Assembly: GCF_964275005.1 (NCBI RefSeq)
Contig: NC_092702.1
Location: 37,472,816-37,536,815 of the forward strand
Direction of reading: 5' to 3'
DNA: 64,000 nucleotides
Source: Diadema setosum
Taxonomy: Eukaryota > Echinodermata > Echinoidea > Diadematoida > Diadematidae
Below the pieces are notes generated by a model that ran no database searches, was not told where the DNA came from, and saw only the letters and a program-made list of their open reading frames with translations. Position numbers and translations under genes: made by a program. Positions 37,514-49,700 of the stretch are shown here, piece by piece. Position 1 is the first letter of the stretch, and the number at the start of each line of letters is the position of its first letter.

Positions 37514-38329
37514 GACGTGTTCTGCGGACGTCCAGAAAACCTTTAAAAACCGTTTATCACCAAAAAACGTTTTTAGGAATGGCTAAAAAGTCTTATGACC
37601 CTTTCCAGAACGTTTACAGAACTTTTCATATCCGTCGAACGTCCAGAAAACCTTTAAAGAACGTCTAATAATATGTATGTTTTTTCATTGTGCATTTAAA
37701 ATAGTTATGAGATTATAGTATAGACCTATAGTCCTATCTAAACTGTTCCTAATGTCCTTCGACACATCCAATTCCCAACTGATCATCTGTATCACGTTCT
37801 TTTATATAAGGGCAAAAATGTTGTAATGCGTGAAGGTATGGTCACTAAAATAAAATCTCACATGATACCTTTTTAGGCTTAGTGTTATTCTACTGTCCAT
37901 TTAGGAAATTTGCCTTGTTTGCATTCATACACATTAGCCCTTTGATACATACAATGAATACACAGGCCAACATAGCAATAAACACATGTACACGGACATA
38001 TAGACACACTAGAAATATACAGCAACACAACATCAACATCAATACCAGAAGATACAAATACACAACACTCAAGGAAATGTAATCTATACACATGTAAATC
38101 ATCATCTCACTGGGTGTAATATATAATACATTATACAAACAATATAATAACTGCAAAAAAAAAAATTAACCACCTATCCAAATAATTCTATCACATCACA
38201 TGCGCTGAACGTCGCCCACCTTCCCTTAAAAAAAAAAAAAAAAACTAAAAAAAAAATACCGAATAAACCATTTAAAAAATCAAATCAGATTTGAGAGGGC
38301 ACTTAATATTTTATATTCTGTTAATAAAA

Positions 38330-38830
38330 TTATGGTTGCCACGGCAACGTCCCGTCTGATGGCAAACACAACATCAAGTCTCCGCTCATCTATACCTCAG
38401 TACCATAATATCCACCAAATTTGATTTCAATAGCTTCATGATAATTGTGGAAGTATAGTTCACTTTACAAGATTATAATGCAGTCACCATGTTTAACGTC
38501 CTGTTGGGTACAAACACAAAGAGCACCTGTGTATATCTCCACATTAAATCATATACATATCAACTTAAATAAATTCCTCAGATACTGTTTTGGGGTAGTT
38601 CGCTCCACAAGATTTTGGTAATATTGTGGTTACCATGGCAACGCTATGACTGGTTACACACATAAATCGTATCCTCCACATCCGTACCTAAATGCCACAA
38701 TGTTCTCCTAACCTAATTTCAAGTTCAAAATTGTGGAAGAAGTTCACTCCACACGATTGAAAAATAAAAAGAATAATAGATACAGTTGTCATGGCAACGC
38801 CTTGTCGGATACAGACACAAGAGTGTCTTG
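38330..38830. repeat. Degenerate tandem repeat, about 150-bp units with GTTGCCATGGCAAC-like core
   Basis: Cores are GGTTGCCACGGCAACG (about 38334), a decayed copy (about 38487), GGTTACCATGGCAACG (about 38627) and GTTGTCATGGCAACG (about 38785). Between cores, TCCACAAGATT and AATTGTGGAAG words recur. The palindromic core resembles RFX-family X-box sites. Confidence 0.7.
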
Positions 38831-39748
38831 CATAGCTACAATATCAAAATATGAAAATACCTCTTCATATATAGCACAAATTGTAATTGTGAATAACTGA
38901 ACAATAACGTATATAAGCAACGTACAGTACAACAATGTAGTTAGAAAGTTTGAGTCCAGCATATAGATGTCGATGTCTTTAAAGGCAGCCGGTCGTCGCA
39001 GGCGATTCGCAGCTCAGTAGAAAAGCACGACAAGCTGCTCCTCCCGTTATTGTACCCCCGTGCGTACCGAATGCCGAACACGACGCTACGCAGCGCACCA
39101 GCGAAAACCTGATGGGGCACGAGCGCGCCGTGCGAGCTGTCCACTGTAATTTCAACATGGACGCCCGAATACCTACCGAATGGGGCCGAATGGGTGCATG
39201 CACAAAACCGCACAACAGCCATGCGCATGAAAATCTCTCCCGGTCCGCGACACAAGAAGTAGTGAGAGCTGTCGGGTGTACGTACGTACGTATCTGGCTC
39301 CAGTCTCTGTTTATATGCACTATGGTGCCAATTTCAGCAATCTAGGCAATAATATTTAAAAATGTCTGAAAATATTATATAACAATATCATAAATTATTC
39401 ATATATTACGTTGTTTAATATTTGGTATTTATAAATATGCTTTGATGAAAAGATATTAAAACTCTAAGCTTCATGTATAGCAAGTTGCAATGCATATGGC
39501 CATATGGCAGGTTGTTATGATCTCATCGTGCAATGTTGTCTGCTGCGTCAGCTGCATGTGTTATACGTACAGCTTACAGTACGTTGGGCCGAATCGTAAC
39601 ATAACAAAGTTGATAGAAAGTCGTCGGTACCGGTACTAACAGTATGTCAGTATCAATATTGTGTGTGGTATGCGAGTACTGTTTGCAATAAAAAGTGCTG
39701 TACTGTTTCGGCTTAGCCTTGGCTTTGGTTTAGTAATGAAACCTCACA

Positions 39749-40066
39749 ATGGAGATCAAACAGCCGTCCAACTCGAGGCAACGTATACACGCTATCGACG
39801 AGTGGAGAACGCAGAGAGACGTGTTCTTAGCTGGAGGACAAGTAAGAGACCAGAGGGGGAGGCTTCAGCGTCAGCGTGCCGATGAAAAATTTGCTTTCCA
39901 CTTGCTGGAGTTGCATGAACAGTTTTGCAGGAATTTTTATTTAGAATGTGCAAATTCGTGTTACGACATGCACGGTGGAATTGTGTTGCCACGGCTTACG
40001 CCAATCAAGCAACCCCAGCTGGCCAAGTCAACAACTTCAAGGAATCCAGATCCAGATGATGTGTAA
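39749..40066 (+). CDS. Unassigned small protein or first coding exon
   Basis: An ATG in strong context (A at -3, G at +4) opens a frame of 105 codons. The product is highly charged and probably helical in its first half (RQRIHAIDEWRTQRDVFLAG, then RQRADEKFAFHLLELHEQF), followed by a Cys-containing segment (YLECANSCYDMHGG) and a polar, Pro-containing end. It ends either at TAA 40064-40066 or at a GTAAGT splice donor beginning at 40063, where the last codon would be split. The residue pattern looks like a real protein. I do not recognise a family and could not find the next exon. It lies between divergent GOLGA7 and YKT6. Confidence 0.4.
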   Translation: MEIKQPSNSRQRIHAIDEWRTQRDVFLAGGQVRDQRGRLQRQRADEKFAFHLLELHEQFCRNFYLECANSCYDMHGGIVLPRLTPIKQPQLAKSTTSRNPDPDDV

Positions 40067-40491
40067 GTAGAAGTCTACACATGAATCAGTGATTGAAGTG
40101 GAATGACTTTTTCTAATCTAGTATCAGTAACTTTAGGGCATTTGCGTTTGATCGACAAGTAGGCCTATTTTTCTATGTATAATTCCACGTTCTCATTTAT
40201 GTCAAATTATGATAATGCCGTAATTGAAATGACATTTGCTGGGTCAGTTTAATGTCATTAGTCCCATTAAATGAGAAGTTTTTCATATCAATCATGTTAT
40301 GCAAATTCCCCAAGAATATGATTTAGGATTTGCAAATAAATTTAAAAAAATGAATAGATCTATCGCAAGCTCCATCATACATGTAGTCTAACCCAATAGA
40401 TCTGGTAGAACTCTAACGTTTAAACAGGGGAACTAAAGGTTCAAAGATGACAGATCTAACAATAATAGATTCTACTCGAGTAGTTTAGGCC

Positions 40492-40698
40492 CTACTTCGA
40501 CTTGAAGGTATGTCGGTTGGTGCACGGCCCCCTTCTATCACGGCCACAGTTACACTGTGCAGTGCAACTGTGGCCGTTGGCCCTGCACGGGCACAGTCGC
40601 TTCCCCGTCCTGAATTTACACACGCCAGGGCAAGTATGGTTGGACCTACTACTAATCGACCGCCTGATGTTTATCTGCTTGATAAGAATATTTAACAC
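40492..40698 (-). CDS. Cysteine-rich ORF fragment of unknown origin
   Basis: The minus frame ends in a dense cysteine segment: CPGVCKFRTGKRLCPCRANG, then HSCTAQCNCGRDRRGPCTNR. The spacing C-x3-C-x8-C-x-C-x6-C-x3-C-x-C-x7-C resembles a zinc-binding CXC-like module. The part upstream of the first Cys (MLNILIKQINIRR) looks non-coding, and a candidate acceptor (TAGTAG before GTCCAACC) lies just ahead, so only an exon or a transposon remnant may be real. A hairpin at 40541-40576 overlaps it. Confidence 0.3.
   Translation of the reverse strand: MLNILIKQINIRRSISSRSNHTCPGVCKFRTGKRLCPCRANGHSCTAQCNCGRDRRGPCTNRHTFKSK
40541..40576. repeat. Hairpin with 11-bp arms
   Basis: CGGCCACAGTT (40541-40551) and AACTGTGGCCG (40566-40576) are exact complements with a 14-base loop that is itself partly symmetric. 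Confidence 0.85.
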
Positions 40699-42179
40699 TG
40701 AAATTCACGTAAAAAAAACTTGACCTACGTGATTGAGAAAATCCAGCTCTATCAAATGCCGTTGTTCCGTTTTCGATTCGAAGTTTCAGTGCAAAAATAT
40801 CGCCGACGAACTTGCGTGGCCGCGTTTCAGCTCCCCGCGGTACATCGCGTTATTAGGATCGACCGCTGTTTTTGCATTGACAATGCACGCAAACCGAGTT
40901 GTATTGAACACCGTGTTGATGTACGAAGCTTTTTAGAAGCCTTTTAGAAACTTCCATAGACATTACATAGTGCTGTCATTACGATTCGGTGAAAATATTC
41001 ATTCGAAATTTTGTCCTTGATGAAAACCATTAATGAACAATGAATTATCGCGTTTTCCCACACCATCCTCATCTACATTCAAAGCCAATCCATTTTTATG
41101 TGCTTTGCGCGCAGAGAAGTGCGTACTAAGTGTTCAGTGCACGAATTATACGCGGTCGGTTTCAATAAGGGTGGTCGATATGTATATAGTAGGCCTACAC
41201 AAGACACGTCAAGGTCTCCGACCCAATCGTCCGCGTTCAGAATGGACAACTCGGCGGTAATATCCGCTACCCATGACGATGTGTCATCGTCCATGATGGC
41301 CACCCTACCTATATTTAATCTGATCTGACGATTACAGTGTAGTTAACGACTGACGACGATCGACGGTGCGATCAGAGAAGGCGTACACTAGCCACTGTAG
41401 TCGCACGAAGTATAGGCAGCTAGCTACTATAGCTCATGCGAACATTGCATCACACAGTACATACAGTATACCATACATTCAATTCACATTACACAAAACG
41501 TACTCCCCGCGCTCAGATCAATCAAGCGAGCAAACGAGATACTATAGCGCGATACATTGCTTTAGGGATGTCTTGCGCACACACACATTTCGCTTCGTAG
41601 CAACTTCGGAAGCGAGTTTACGTGCTGCCGCCCGCGGCTGAAATATGTCCATGTATCCTCGCGACTGGGTGTCTTTAATCTATTTCCGCTAGTTTTCAAA
41701 TTTTAGATTTTTCATTTACTTGAATATTTATAAAAATGCATGAAAATTTATGATATAGATTGAGCCAATGACGAAGACGTATAGCTGACCTAATGAAACT
41801 TTTTTTTTTTTTTTTTCAAACGTTCATTGAAGCCTGTTTTCGGATTAACAAACATTTAGAATGTTGAACGTTCGGGATAACGCCACAGATCTAATGAACT
41901 AATTGAACTTTTTTATTTTATAACAAATAGGCCTACAACAAAAAAATAACAGATATCTCTGGTATAAGGATTTGTGTGTTTCGAAAAAAAAAAAGCTTTG
42001 GAAAAACGAGCGAACCTTTGTGTATGTATATGTAATATGTATGTATGATGTATATATCTATTTCTCTTCATTTTCATATCAAATGAAACTTCGGAATGTG
42101 GTCACCTGTTAGCTTAAAATGCCTACCGATTTCTTACGAAACAATATCACGCCAAGTTACTTTGAGTATGGACCCTACA

Positions 42180-43067
42180 CAGTGGCGTACCGTGGGTCAA
42201 GACATTGGGGGGGGGGGGGGCACCTCGTGGAAAAGTAATTTTGAGGGTGTGTATGCTTGTGCGTGCGTGCATGTCTATGTGTATGTGTGCGTGTATGCGT
42301 GCGCTGTCAGTCTGCAAACTTAATGGGGACTACAATACATAACGGAATGTGATACATTCCACAGCGCAGTCATTGAGCAACATTGTAAGTTTTCCTTACA
42401 TGGATTATGGAATGACGATGTGAAACGACAAATTACTGGCCCCAACATCAGGAGAATTGCATAACAATAGAAATGCGAGAGAGCTTGAAAATTTTGACAT
42501 TTTACAGTCCCAAAACTGCCGTTTGTAGCTATATTTTTTCGCTTTGGAAATTAAGGGGGGGGGGGGCGCACCGGGCGCAACTGCTGGCAATTACTGGCAG
42601 CAACATATCAGGAGAATGGCATAACGACTAAATGCGAGCGAGCTTGAAAATTTTGACATTTTACAGTCCCATAACTGCCGTTTGTAGCTATGATCTTTTC
42701 GCTTTGGAAATTAAAGGAGTGGCGCCACGGGCGCCACTGCTGGCAATTACTCTCAGGATCAGGAGAATGGCATAGTGATTAAATGCAAGCGAGCTTGGAA
42801 ATGTTGACATTTTACAGTCCAGAAACTGCCGTTTGTAGCTATATTTTTTTCGTTTTGGAAATTAAAGGGGAGGGGGCGCACCAGGCGCAACTGCCTGGCA
42901 ATTACTGGCAGCAACATCAGGAGAATGACATAGCGTTTAAATGCGAGCGAGCTTGAAAATGTTGACATTTTACAGTCCAAAAACTGCCGTTTGTAGCTAC
43001 AATTATTAATTAAAAATTAAGGGGGGGGGGGGGTTCGGTGCGCCCCCCCCCCCTGGATCCGCCACTG
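42180..43067. mobile_element. CAGTGGCG-ended element containing about four tandem units
   Basis: The left end CAGTGGCGTACC and the right end GGATCCGCCACTG (to 43067) form short terminal inverted repeats of hAT-like type. Inside, about four units of roughly 150-165 bp (from about 42430 to 43010) repeat CATCAGGAGAATGGCATA, GCGAGCTTGAAAATTTTGAC and ACTGCCGTTTGTAGCTA. G runs lie at both unit boundaries and ends. No target-site duplication is obvious. Confidence 0.7.
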
Positions 43068-43175
43068 GTAGTCAAGGCTTGTGCCGAAAGGGTGGTTGGG
43101 TGGGTGTGGCGCGTCGCCACCCTTCGTCCTAAGCCCCCCCCCCCCCCCCCCGCGCCGGTTGCGTTTTTTTTTTTT

Positions 43176-43370
43176 TTTTTTTAAGACGGCACAGATTGGG
43201 GCATGGCGCGTGTTAAACCTATGGGAAAAACGTTGGGTTAGGGTTTATGGTTAGGGTTAGGGTTAGGGCTGGGGTTAGGGTTAGGGTTAGGGTTTGATGG
43301 TTAGGGTTAGGATTAGGATTATGGTTAGGTTTATAGGGATAGGGTCCCCAATCTGTGCCGTCTAAAAAAA
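43176..43370. mobile_element. Inverted-repeat element carrying internal telomere-type TTAGGG repeats
   Basis: The left end TTTTTTAAGACGGCACAGAT followed by TGGGG (to 43201) is complemented by CCCCAATCTGTGCCGTCTAA and an A run on the right (43346-43370). The interior at 43235-43333 holds eight exact TTAGGG units plus variants (TTAGGA, TTATGG). It interrupts a flanking sequence in which CGAAAGGGTG, ACCCTTCGTCC and poly-C words occur on both sides (43085-43150 and 43388-43495). Confidence 0.85.
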
Positions 43371-43589
43371 ACACGCCCCCCGGTTTTGTCGAAAGGGTGC
43401 GTTGGGAGCGTTGGGTCGCGTCGCGTTGACTGGAACCCCACCCTTCGTCCAAAGGCCCCCCCCCCCCGGTTTTGCCGAAAGGGTGCGTTGGTACTTTTTC
43501 TCATGTAATATTAAAAGACGAGTTTTTAATTTATATTTAACCTTCAAACAACCATTTCAAAGAGGCTATCGTCCGGATCGGTTTACACT

Positions 43590-43760
43590 CTACTTGGTCT
43601 AATGACAGCCAGTTGGTCTGATAGACTGTTTAATATCAGTTGGTCTAATAACCAGTTGGTCTAGTCATCATTTTGTCCAATTACTGTTTGGTCTAATTGT
43701 AATTGGTTTAATTACTATTTGGTCTACAGTCAATTCGTCTAATAATAGCCATTTGGTTAA
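43590..43760. repeat. TTGGTCTAAT minisatellite
   Basis: About ten degenerate copies of AGTTGGTCTAAT with 4-8 base spacers run through this stretch. It has no coding signal. Confidence 0.8.
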
Positions 43761-44954
43761 AATGAAACAAAAGATATCTCGTAACACACGATCGCCACGA
43801 TTAAGAGCGAGCAAAAGGAGGCGAAGTATTATAAAAAAAATGACATGCATACTCCATGCAAATTTAATTCCATGTAGGCCTATAAAGCTGAGGCGGGTCG
43901 TTACCATTCGAACCTCCGGCTCTATCTGATTTACATTAAAAAATGTCGTGGAGTAGATTTTTCTTACAACACCATATTTTACTAAACTGATATTAGATTT
44001 CAAATTTATTAGTTGAGTTGTTTGTGTTATAGACGTTCGTATTTACCGCAAATTATACTGAGCTTGCATATTTTTGACGTTGTCATTGTTGAGTTGTCAG
44101 TTTTATTTCTTTCGTGACGATGACGCATCCACCCGCGACGTGTCCCGATTCCCCGGTGATACGAGTGAGATTCCCGATCTATGAACGTGCTGTCCGGTGG
44201 CGCCACTGTGAAAGCCTGTACGAGTCATATAGTTCTGTGGCTGTGGTGCGCTGTGCATGCGATCCATACCAGCTACAGCCCTCTTGTTTTGTACACAAAA
44301 CGACCAAAGACGACGTAGAGTCTACATGTAGGCCTACAGTGTATTTCGTGATACGTGTACCTTTGAATATTCTTACCATTGCCTAAGCCTGAGTACAAAT
44401 TCGGCAGGAAAGCTAAAGGGCTTCCTCGATAGAGCGAACAGACGGTGCGATAACTGCGACCTCATGATTCTCTGACCAACGACAGGAATTCAGTGTGTGT
44501 TATTATAGGTAAGAAGTGTCTGATATAACTGTTAGGCCTATTTGAGGCAATTTATAGAGAGGCTGGGAGTAGGAGAGCCGAGTCTCGTCTCGAAACCATT
44601 GTCATTGGAGAGGGAAACTGTATGGTTTATAGAGTCTAACGTTAGATCTATACCATATAGAATAGTGCATAGGCCTACGGTTTCGGGTTATAAACAGAGT
44701 TTTGTCTCTCGAGTCAACCAACTGTTACCGTAACAGTAACAGTAGGCCTACACTAACAGTTAACAGTTAAACTGCACGTACAGATGGGCGGGCGCGGCGG
44801 GTTTACGAGTACCGGTACTTGTAGTCTAATGTAGATCTAAATTTACAACCACTTTGAATGTAAATTTACGTTATTTATGTAGTAGGACTCAGGCCCGGCC
44901 TAGTAGGGCCTAACGTTACCAAGTAAATTAGGTTCTAACCTAGCTTGGGGGGGG

Positions 44955-45133
44955 GGGGTGTTTCACAGAGCCGTTCTTAAAGTTAAGAAGGACTTAAGTG
45001 CGACTGGTGATCAGTTCTTGTGCTGAATTATTGAGATTCTGATAAGTATAGCACGCAAGAACTGATCACCAGTTGCACTTAAGTCCTTCTTAATCTTAAC
45101 TTTAACTTTAAGAACGGCTTTGTGAAACACCCC
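44955..45133. mobile_element. 179-bp MITE with GGGGTGTTTCACA ends
   Basis: GGGGTGTTTCACAGAGCCGT at the left and ACGGCTTTGTGAAACACCCC at the right are near-perfect complements. Pairing extends through CTTAAGTGC/GCACTTAAG and ACTGGTGATCAGTTCTTG with its complement, leaving a central loop of about 45 bases. Confidence 0.88.
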
Positions 45134-46709
45134 TCCGACCAGACGCTGTTAGTACGCTGTGCGAATACAGGTCGCTACCTACAGCGACTGGGCTGTGTAT
45201 GGACCTAGTTAGTTCTTTCTAACCATGACTCTGAGTAGTAGAATCTAGACACTATTCTATGTGTAATCTAGGCCTATAGGCCGACAATTGTACGAATCTT
45301 GTGAAACAGCTTGCAGTAGTGCCCAGTGCAGTAGCAGTACAGTAGCAGTGAGTGGGTTTTTGTTTTACACAAACAGTGGTCAGCGAGTAATATCACATCC
45401 TTCCCTCGGCAATTGTGCACTTGCACTTTACAGCCCTATATTATCAGTACCTTATTCGCCGTATGCCAAGGTGAGACAGTGATAATATCCTATGAACCAC
45501 CACGCACTAAGCAGCTGGCGAGCTTTTCTTGCTGTATGGCATGGAACGCCGTTTGACAAGTGATAGGGTCACAAAAAGCCCGCCTCGCTCACTGCGCTTC
45601 TGTGGAGTCGACACATCAAACACTGTGCGATCGCGCGCGAACCAACTACGCGGCCGCGGGCGAGGCGCATGCGTGTGTGTGTGTGTGTGTGTGTGTCCAT
45701 GTAATGGCTGCCCGTAAATAGGTAGCTATACACACTTCGCACAGCGTCTGGTTGGGCTCGGCGAACGGTATTGTAGGCCTGGACGAAATAAACACTAACA
45801 GACGGACAAATCGGGATAAGATTTTGAGGGTTTTTTATTATGATTTCACAGAATAATTTCGCCAAGGCCGCGAGTGGACATATGTCCTCTGAAATAGGTT
45901 AATTAGTGATCCCCTGCTTAAGATATATTATGCAGAATTCATTCATAATAAAATCATGATTGAAGCACGGAAGTTTACCGTTGCATTCCGTTGTGTGCCA
46001 ATGCACAGCATCCTGTTTGTCTGGGGTCTGCTCGCACTCGATCACGCCGCGCCTTGCAGCAAAAGACGTTTATAGAGCAACCATGTGGCGTACCGTAAGT
46101 GCTTTCATCACACACATGTACACAGTACAGTGCCGGAAGACACGCTGTCGAACTTGAGTACCTGATAGGTACTCGAATTCGCATGCACTGCTCGATTAGG
46201 GTAAAATGTCACACTGATAATATAGGGCCGTAAAGTGCACAATTGCCCTTCCCTCGCCCTCTTTCTAATGTTTAGATGAAGGCATCCACCGCATATTGTG
46301 ACGTTTGAGACTCTAACGTTAGATTCATCTTGTCCAGACGTCTATAATTTTTGAAGAATAGCATTGATAGGGACTTTTAGATTTCGCATCCAGGATGTTG
46401 GACTTTGACTTGATGACATCCTTGGAGAAAATGAGACCAAAGGCCACAAACAATTGTTGCAGTTGAGCAAATTGTGTAACCATGCATGCTTCATAGAGTT
46501 TACATGGTATTTGAAAGATGATGGGCAGAAAGATTTCATCAGTAAATAGCATTTGCAATAGTAATCATTCTTTCATGTAAACTGACCATCTTAATGAAAA
46601 AAAATAATTATCACACTTTTTTAACAGATATCTGCTGATTCTGCAGGGTGTACAAGGTGTACGACATCCAAGGATTCCTGCCAGCCTACCCAGTTGAAAC
46701 TGAGAAATC

Positions 46710-49700
46710 ATGAAGCTGTATTCAATCAGTGTTCTACACAAAGGCATTTCAAGAGTTCGTGTTCTCAAGGCAGTCCATGACTTGTCATCCTTTGGATACT
46801 TCCAGAGATCCAGGTATGATGCTAAGGAATTAAGTATAGTAGTATAGTACAGTCAACCTTGCCTAAGTCCAATGTATTTGGACTGAAGAAATAGCTTCGA
46901 CTTGGAGAAAATTTGACATATGAGGGATTAAAATTAATAGAATATAAAGAGAAGAGGGCTTGAAAAGACCTTCGACTAAGGCAAGGTTTCTGTATCTACT
47001 GTACAGTATAGTGATAATTATGCATTCTTGTTCGTGGATATTCAGCAATGTCCAAAACTGGATATATTACGCTGAGGTGTGAAGCCGGTGGGGTATAATA
47101 TGTACAAGTTCAAGTAAAAACCATCCCTTGGAGCTGAAGTTTGATGAGATAGTATGCCCTGAATAGTCCAGGGATGGAGCTGTGATGATGTCTACCGGCA
47201 AACCATTCCATATAGCCTTACAGCTGTTGGCATAAAAGAGTATTTGAACACATCTTTGGTAAAGTATGTTGTGAGAGGCTGAAATCTAGCTGGATGGGAA
47301 GAGGCTGAAATCTAGCTGGATGGGAACTTCTCAATCTCGTGTTGGACACTGGAGAGAATGTAGTAGTCTTTATCGATTGCAATGAGGTCATGTGATATAG
47401 CAGTATCTTGTAGAGCATGATTTTGATGGTATTTTCTCTTTTGGATTGGAGCAAGGCCCATTGCAGTGAGTCAAGTATTGCAGTTACACTCTCAGTACCA
47501 TATGTTGGTATTCTTCACAAATCTTGCAGCTCTTCTCTGTATGGCTTCAATCAGGTTGATGTAGGTCTGATGGTACGGGTTCCATACAGTTTAGCAGTAT
47601 TCCAGCTGTGGTCGTACTAGAGAGACATAACGTCGCTGGGGTGACAAAACCTCGTATCTCAAAAATGTCAAATGTTCAGGAGAGCGAAAAAACATGGCGG
47701 CCAAAGCACTATAGTGAATGGGAAAGCCTTCTCTTTGACATGTCATGGTGGCTTCATTTTTGGAGTAAGACAGTTAGGATTTGGCGAGGACATCACTTGA
47801 CCCATTATTTGACCATTAAGCTAAAAAAAAAAAAAAATTTGACATTTTTGAGATACGAGGTCTTGTCACCCCAGCGACGATAAGTGTGTTTCTTTTAAGT
47901 GTGGATGACATCGTTTGAGATTTTTTTTGATGAGACCTAGCATCCGATTTGCTTTCAAAGTGATGTTATTTATATGAGTTTTCCATGTGAGCTTTGAGGT
48001 GAAGGTTAGACCCAAGTAAGGATATTCAGTCACAGATAAGAGTTGATCCGCACCAAGATGATAGTCAAAGCCAACATTGTTGCGTCGATGAGAGATCTGC
48101 ATTACATGACACTTACATTTTGTATCAGCATTAAATTTCATCTGCCATTTAGCTGACCAAGAGTCCAGCACATCAAGATCTTTCTGGAGAGCTCTGCAGT
48201 CCTCGGCATTGTTTTACGCGATACATTGAACAATCATTAGCAAACAGGCATATTGGGAATGAAACAGAGTCTGTTCTGTCGTTAATGAAAGTGAGAAATA
48301 ATAAGGGCCCGAGTATGGTTCCCTGCGGGACACCTGAGATGACATCTGTCCACTCAGAGGCTTCACCGTCAACCACAACAAGTTGGGACCTTTTGGTGAG
48401 GAAGTTTTCAAGCCACTTCCAGAGAGGGCCACGTATTCCGTAATGATGTAACTTTAAAAGTAATCTTTGGTGTGGGACGTGATCGAACGGTTAAGAAAAG
48501 TCAAAAAGATTAAATCCACTTGTTTTTTGTCATTCAGGGCTTTAGCAAAGTCATGAGCTGTGATGATGAGTTTAGACTCACAGGAGCGTCCGGGACGAAA
48601 ACCATACTGGCTGTCAATAAGGACATTGTGCTAAATGGTCCATCACTTGGCTAAAGATGATTTGCTCAAGGATCTTGCATGGTATTGATGTTAGAGAAAC
48701 TGGACGATAATTGGAGGCTACGCTGCGATCACCCTTTTTGAAAATAGGGGCTATATTGGCAATCCGCCAATCATGTACCTCGCCAGTGTTGAGAGACTGC
48801 TGGAAGATGAAAGCTAGGAGTGGCGCTATTTCTTCTGCCATCTCTTAAGTATTCTAGCTGGAACTAAATCTGGGCCTGTGGCTTTGGTGATGTTCAAACC
48901 TTTCAGCAACTTGGAGACACCATCAGCAGATATTTGTATCTCTTCAATACTAGGAAGTGGAGTATAACCCATCGACGGTAGATTGCTCATGTTTTCGGTG
49001 GTAAACACAGACTTGAATTGGTCGTTGAGGACACCTGCTTTCCCTCTGCTGTCAGTTACTGTTTGATTTTCCTATATTAATAGTGGTATGCCAGTGTTGT
49101 CTTGTCTCTTGGCTTTGATGTAACGCCAAAAATTCTTCTTATGCTTGTCATCAGGATCTATAAGCATTCAGTTAGTGTAAGACCAGTATGCAGCCCGAAT
49201 CTTCTTTTGAATATTCTTCCTGTATAATTTGAAGTTACCCCAGTCTTCATTAGAGTTTGAAGATTTTGCTTTCTGATACATTCTTGAATGATCTGCTTTA
49301 AAATATCAACAGTAATGACAATCTTTCACACAGAAAGTAAAATTCCATGTCTCTCAGGTACTTGCCCGCCCCAAACACTTTAGCAAAAGTCACTGTCAGC
49401 ATATGCTTGGCATTTGAATGTTATAGTTACAATGTATTTAAATCACTATTTGTATAACTATAAATACTTCTAGTACTCCGAGATCATTGTCAAATGCATC
49501 ACCCTCAGTATATTGTAAAACACAGAATCTTCGCATTCATTATAATTTCGTGAATTTTGGGAGCTCTAGCCAAGATTCAAGGAATGGAAATGCACATGAA
49601 AGTTGTTAGCTTGTAGTGCAGAATTCATCATCAATCTCCTATGCTTTGAACATGCCATCTTGTTAATAGAGAGATAATGCATGTCAATGTACAGAGGTGC

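Larger units (their letters stand above)
40699..46627. other. Region upstream of YKT6: repeats and no further recognised gene
   Basis: Besides the elements listed separately, the interval holds CpG-richer DNA, TCTAACGTTAGA palindromes (44637, 46311) and a CGACCAGACGCTGTTAGTAC word (45137) also seen near 31745 in diverged form. YKT6 must have its promoter here or nearby; donor-like GTAAG sites (for example 44509 and 46098) are candidates for a noncoding first exon, but I cannot choose between them. Confidence 0.4.

Noticed and set aside
43900..43925. TTCGAACC word reminiscent of a tRNA T-loop
   Set aside because: No acceptor stem, D-arm or anticodon arm could be folded around it.
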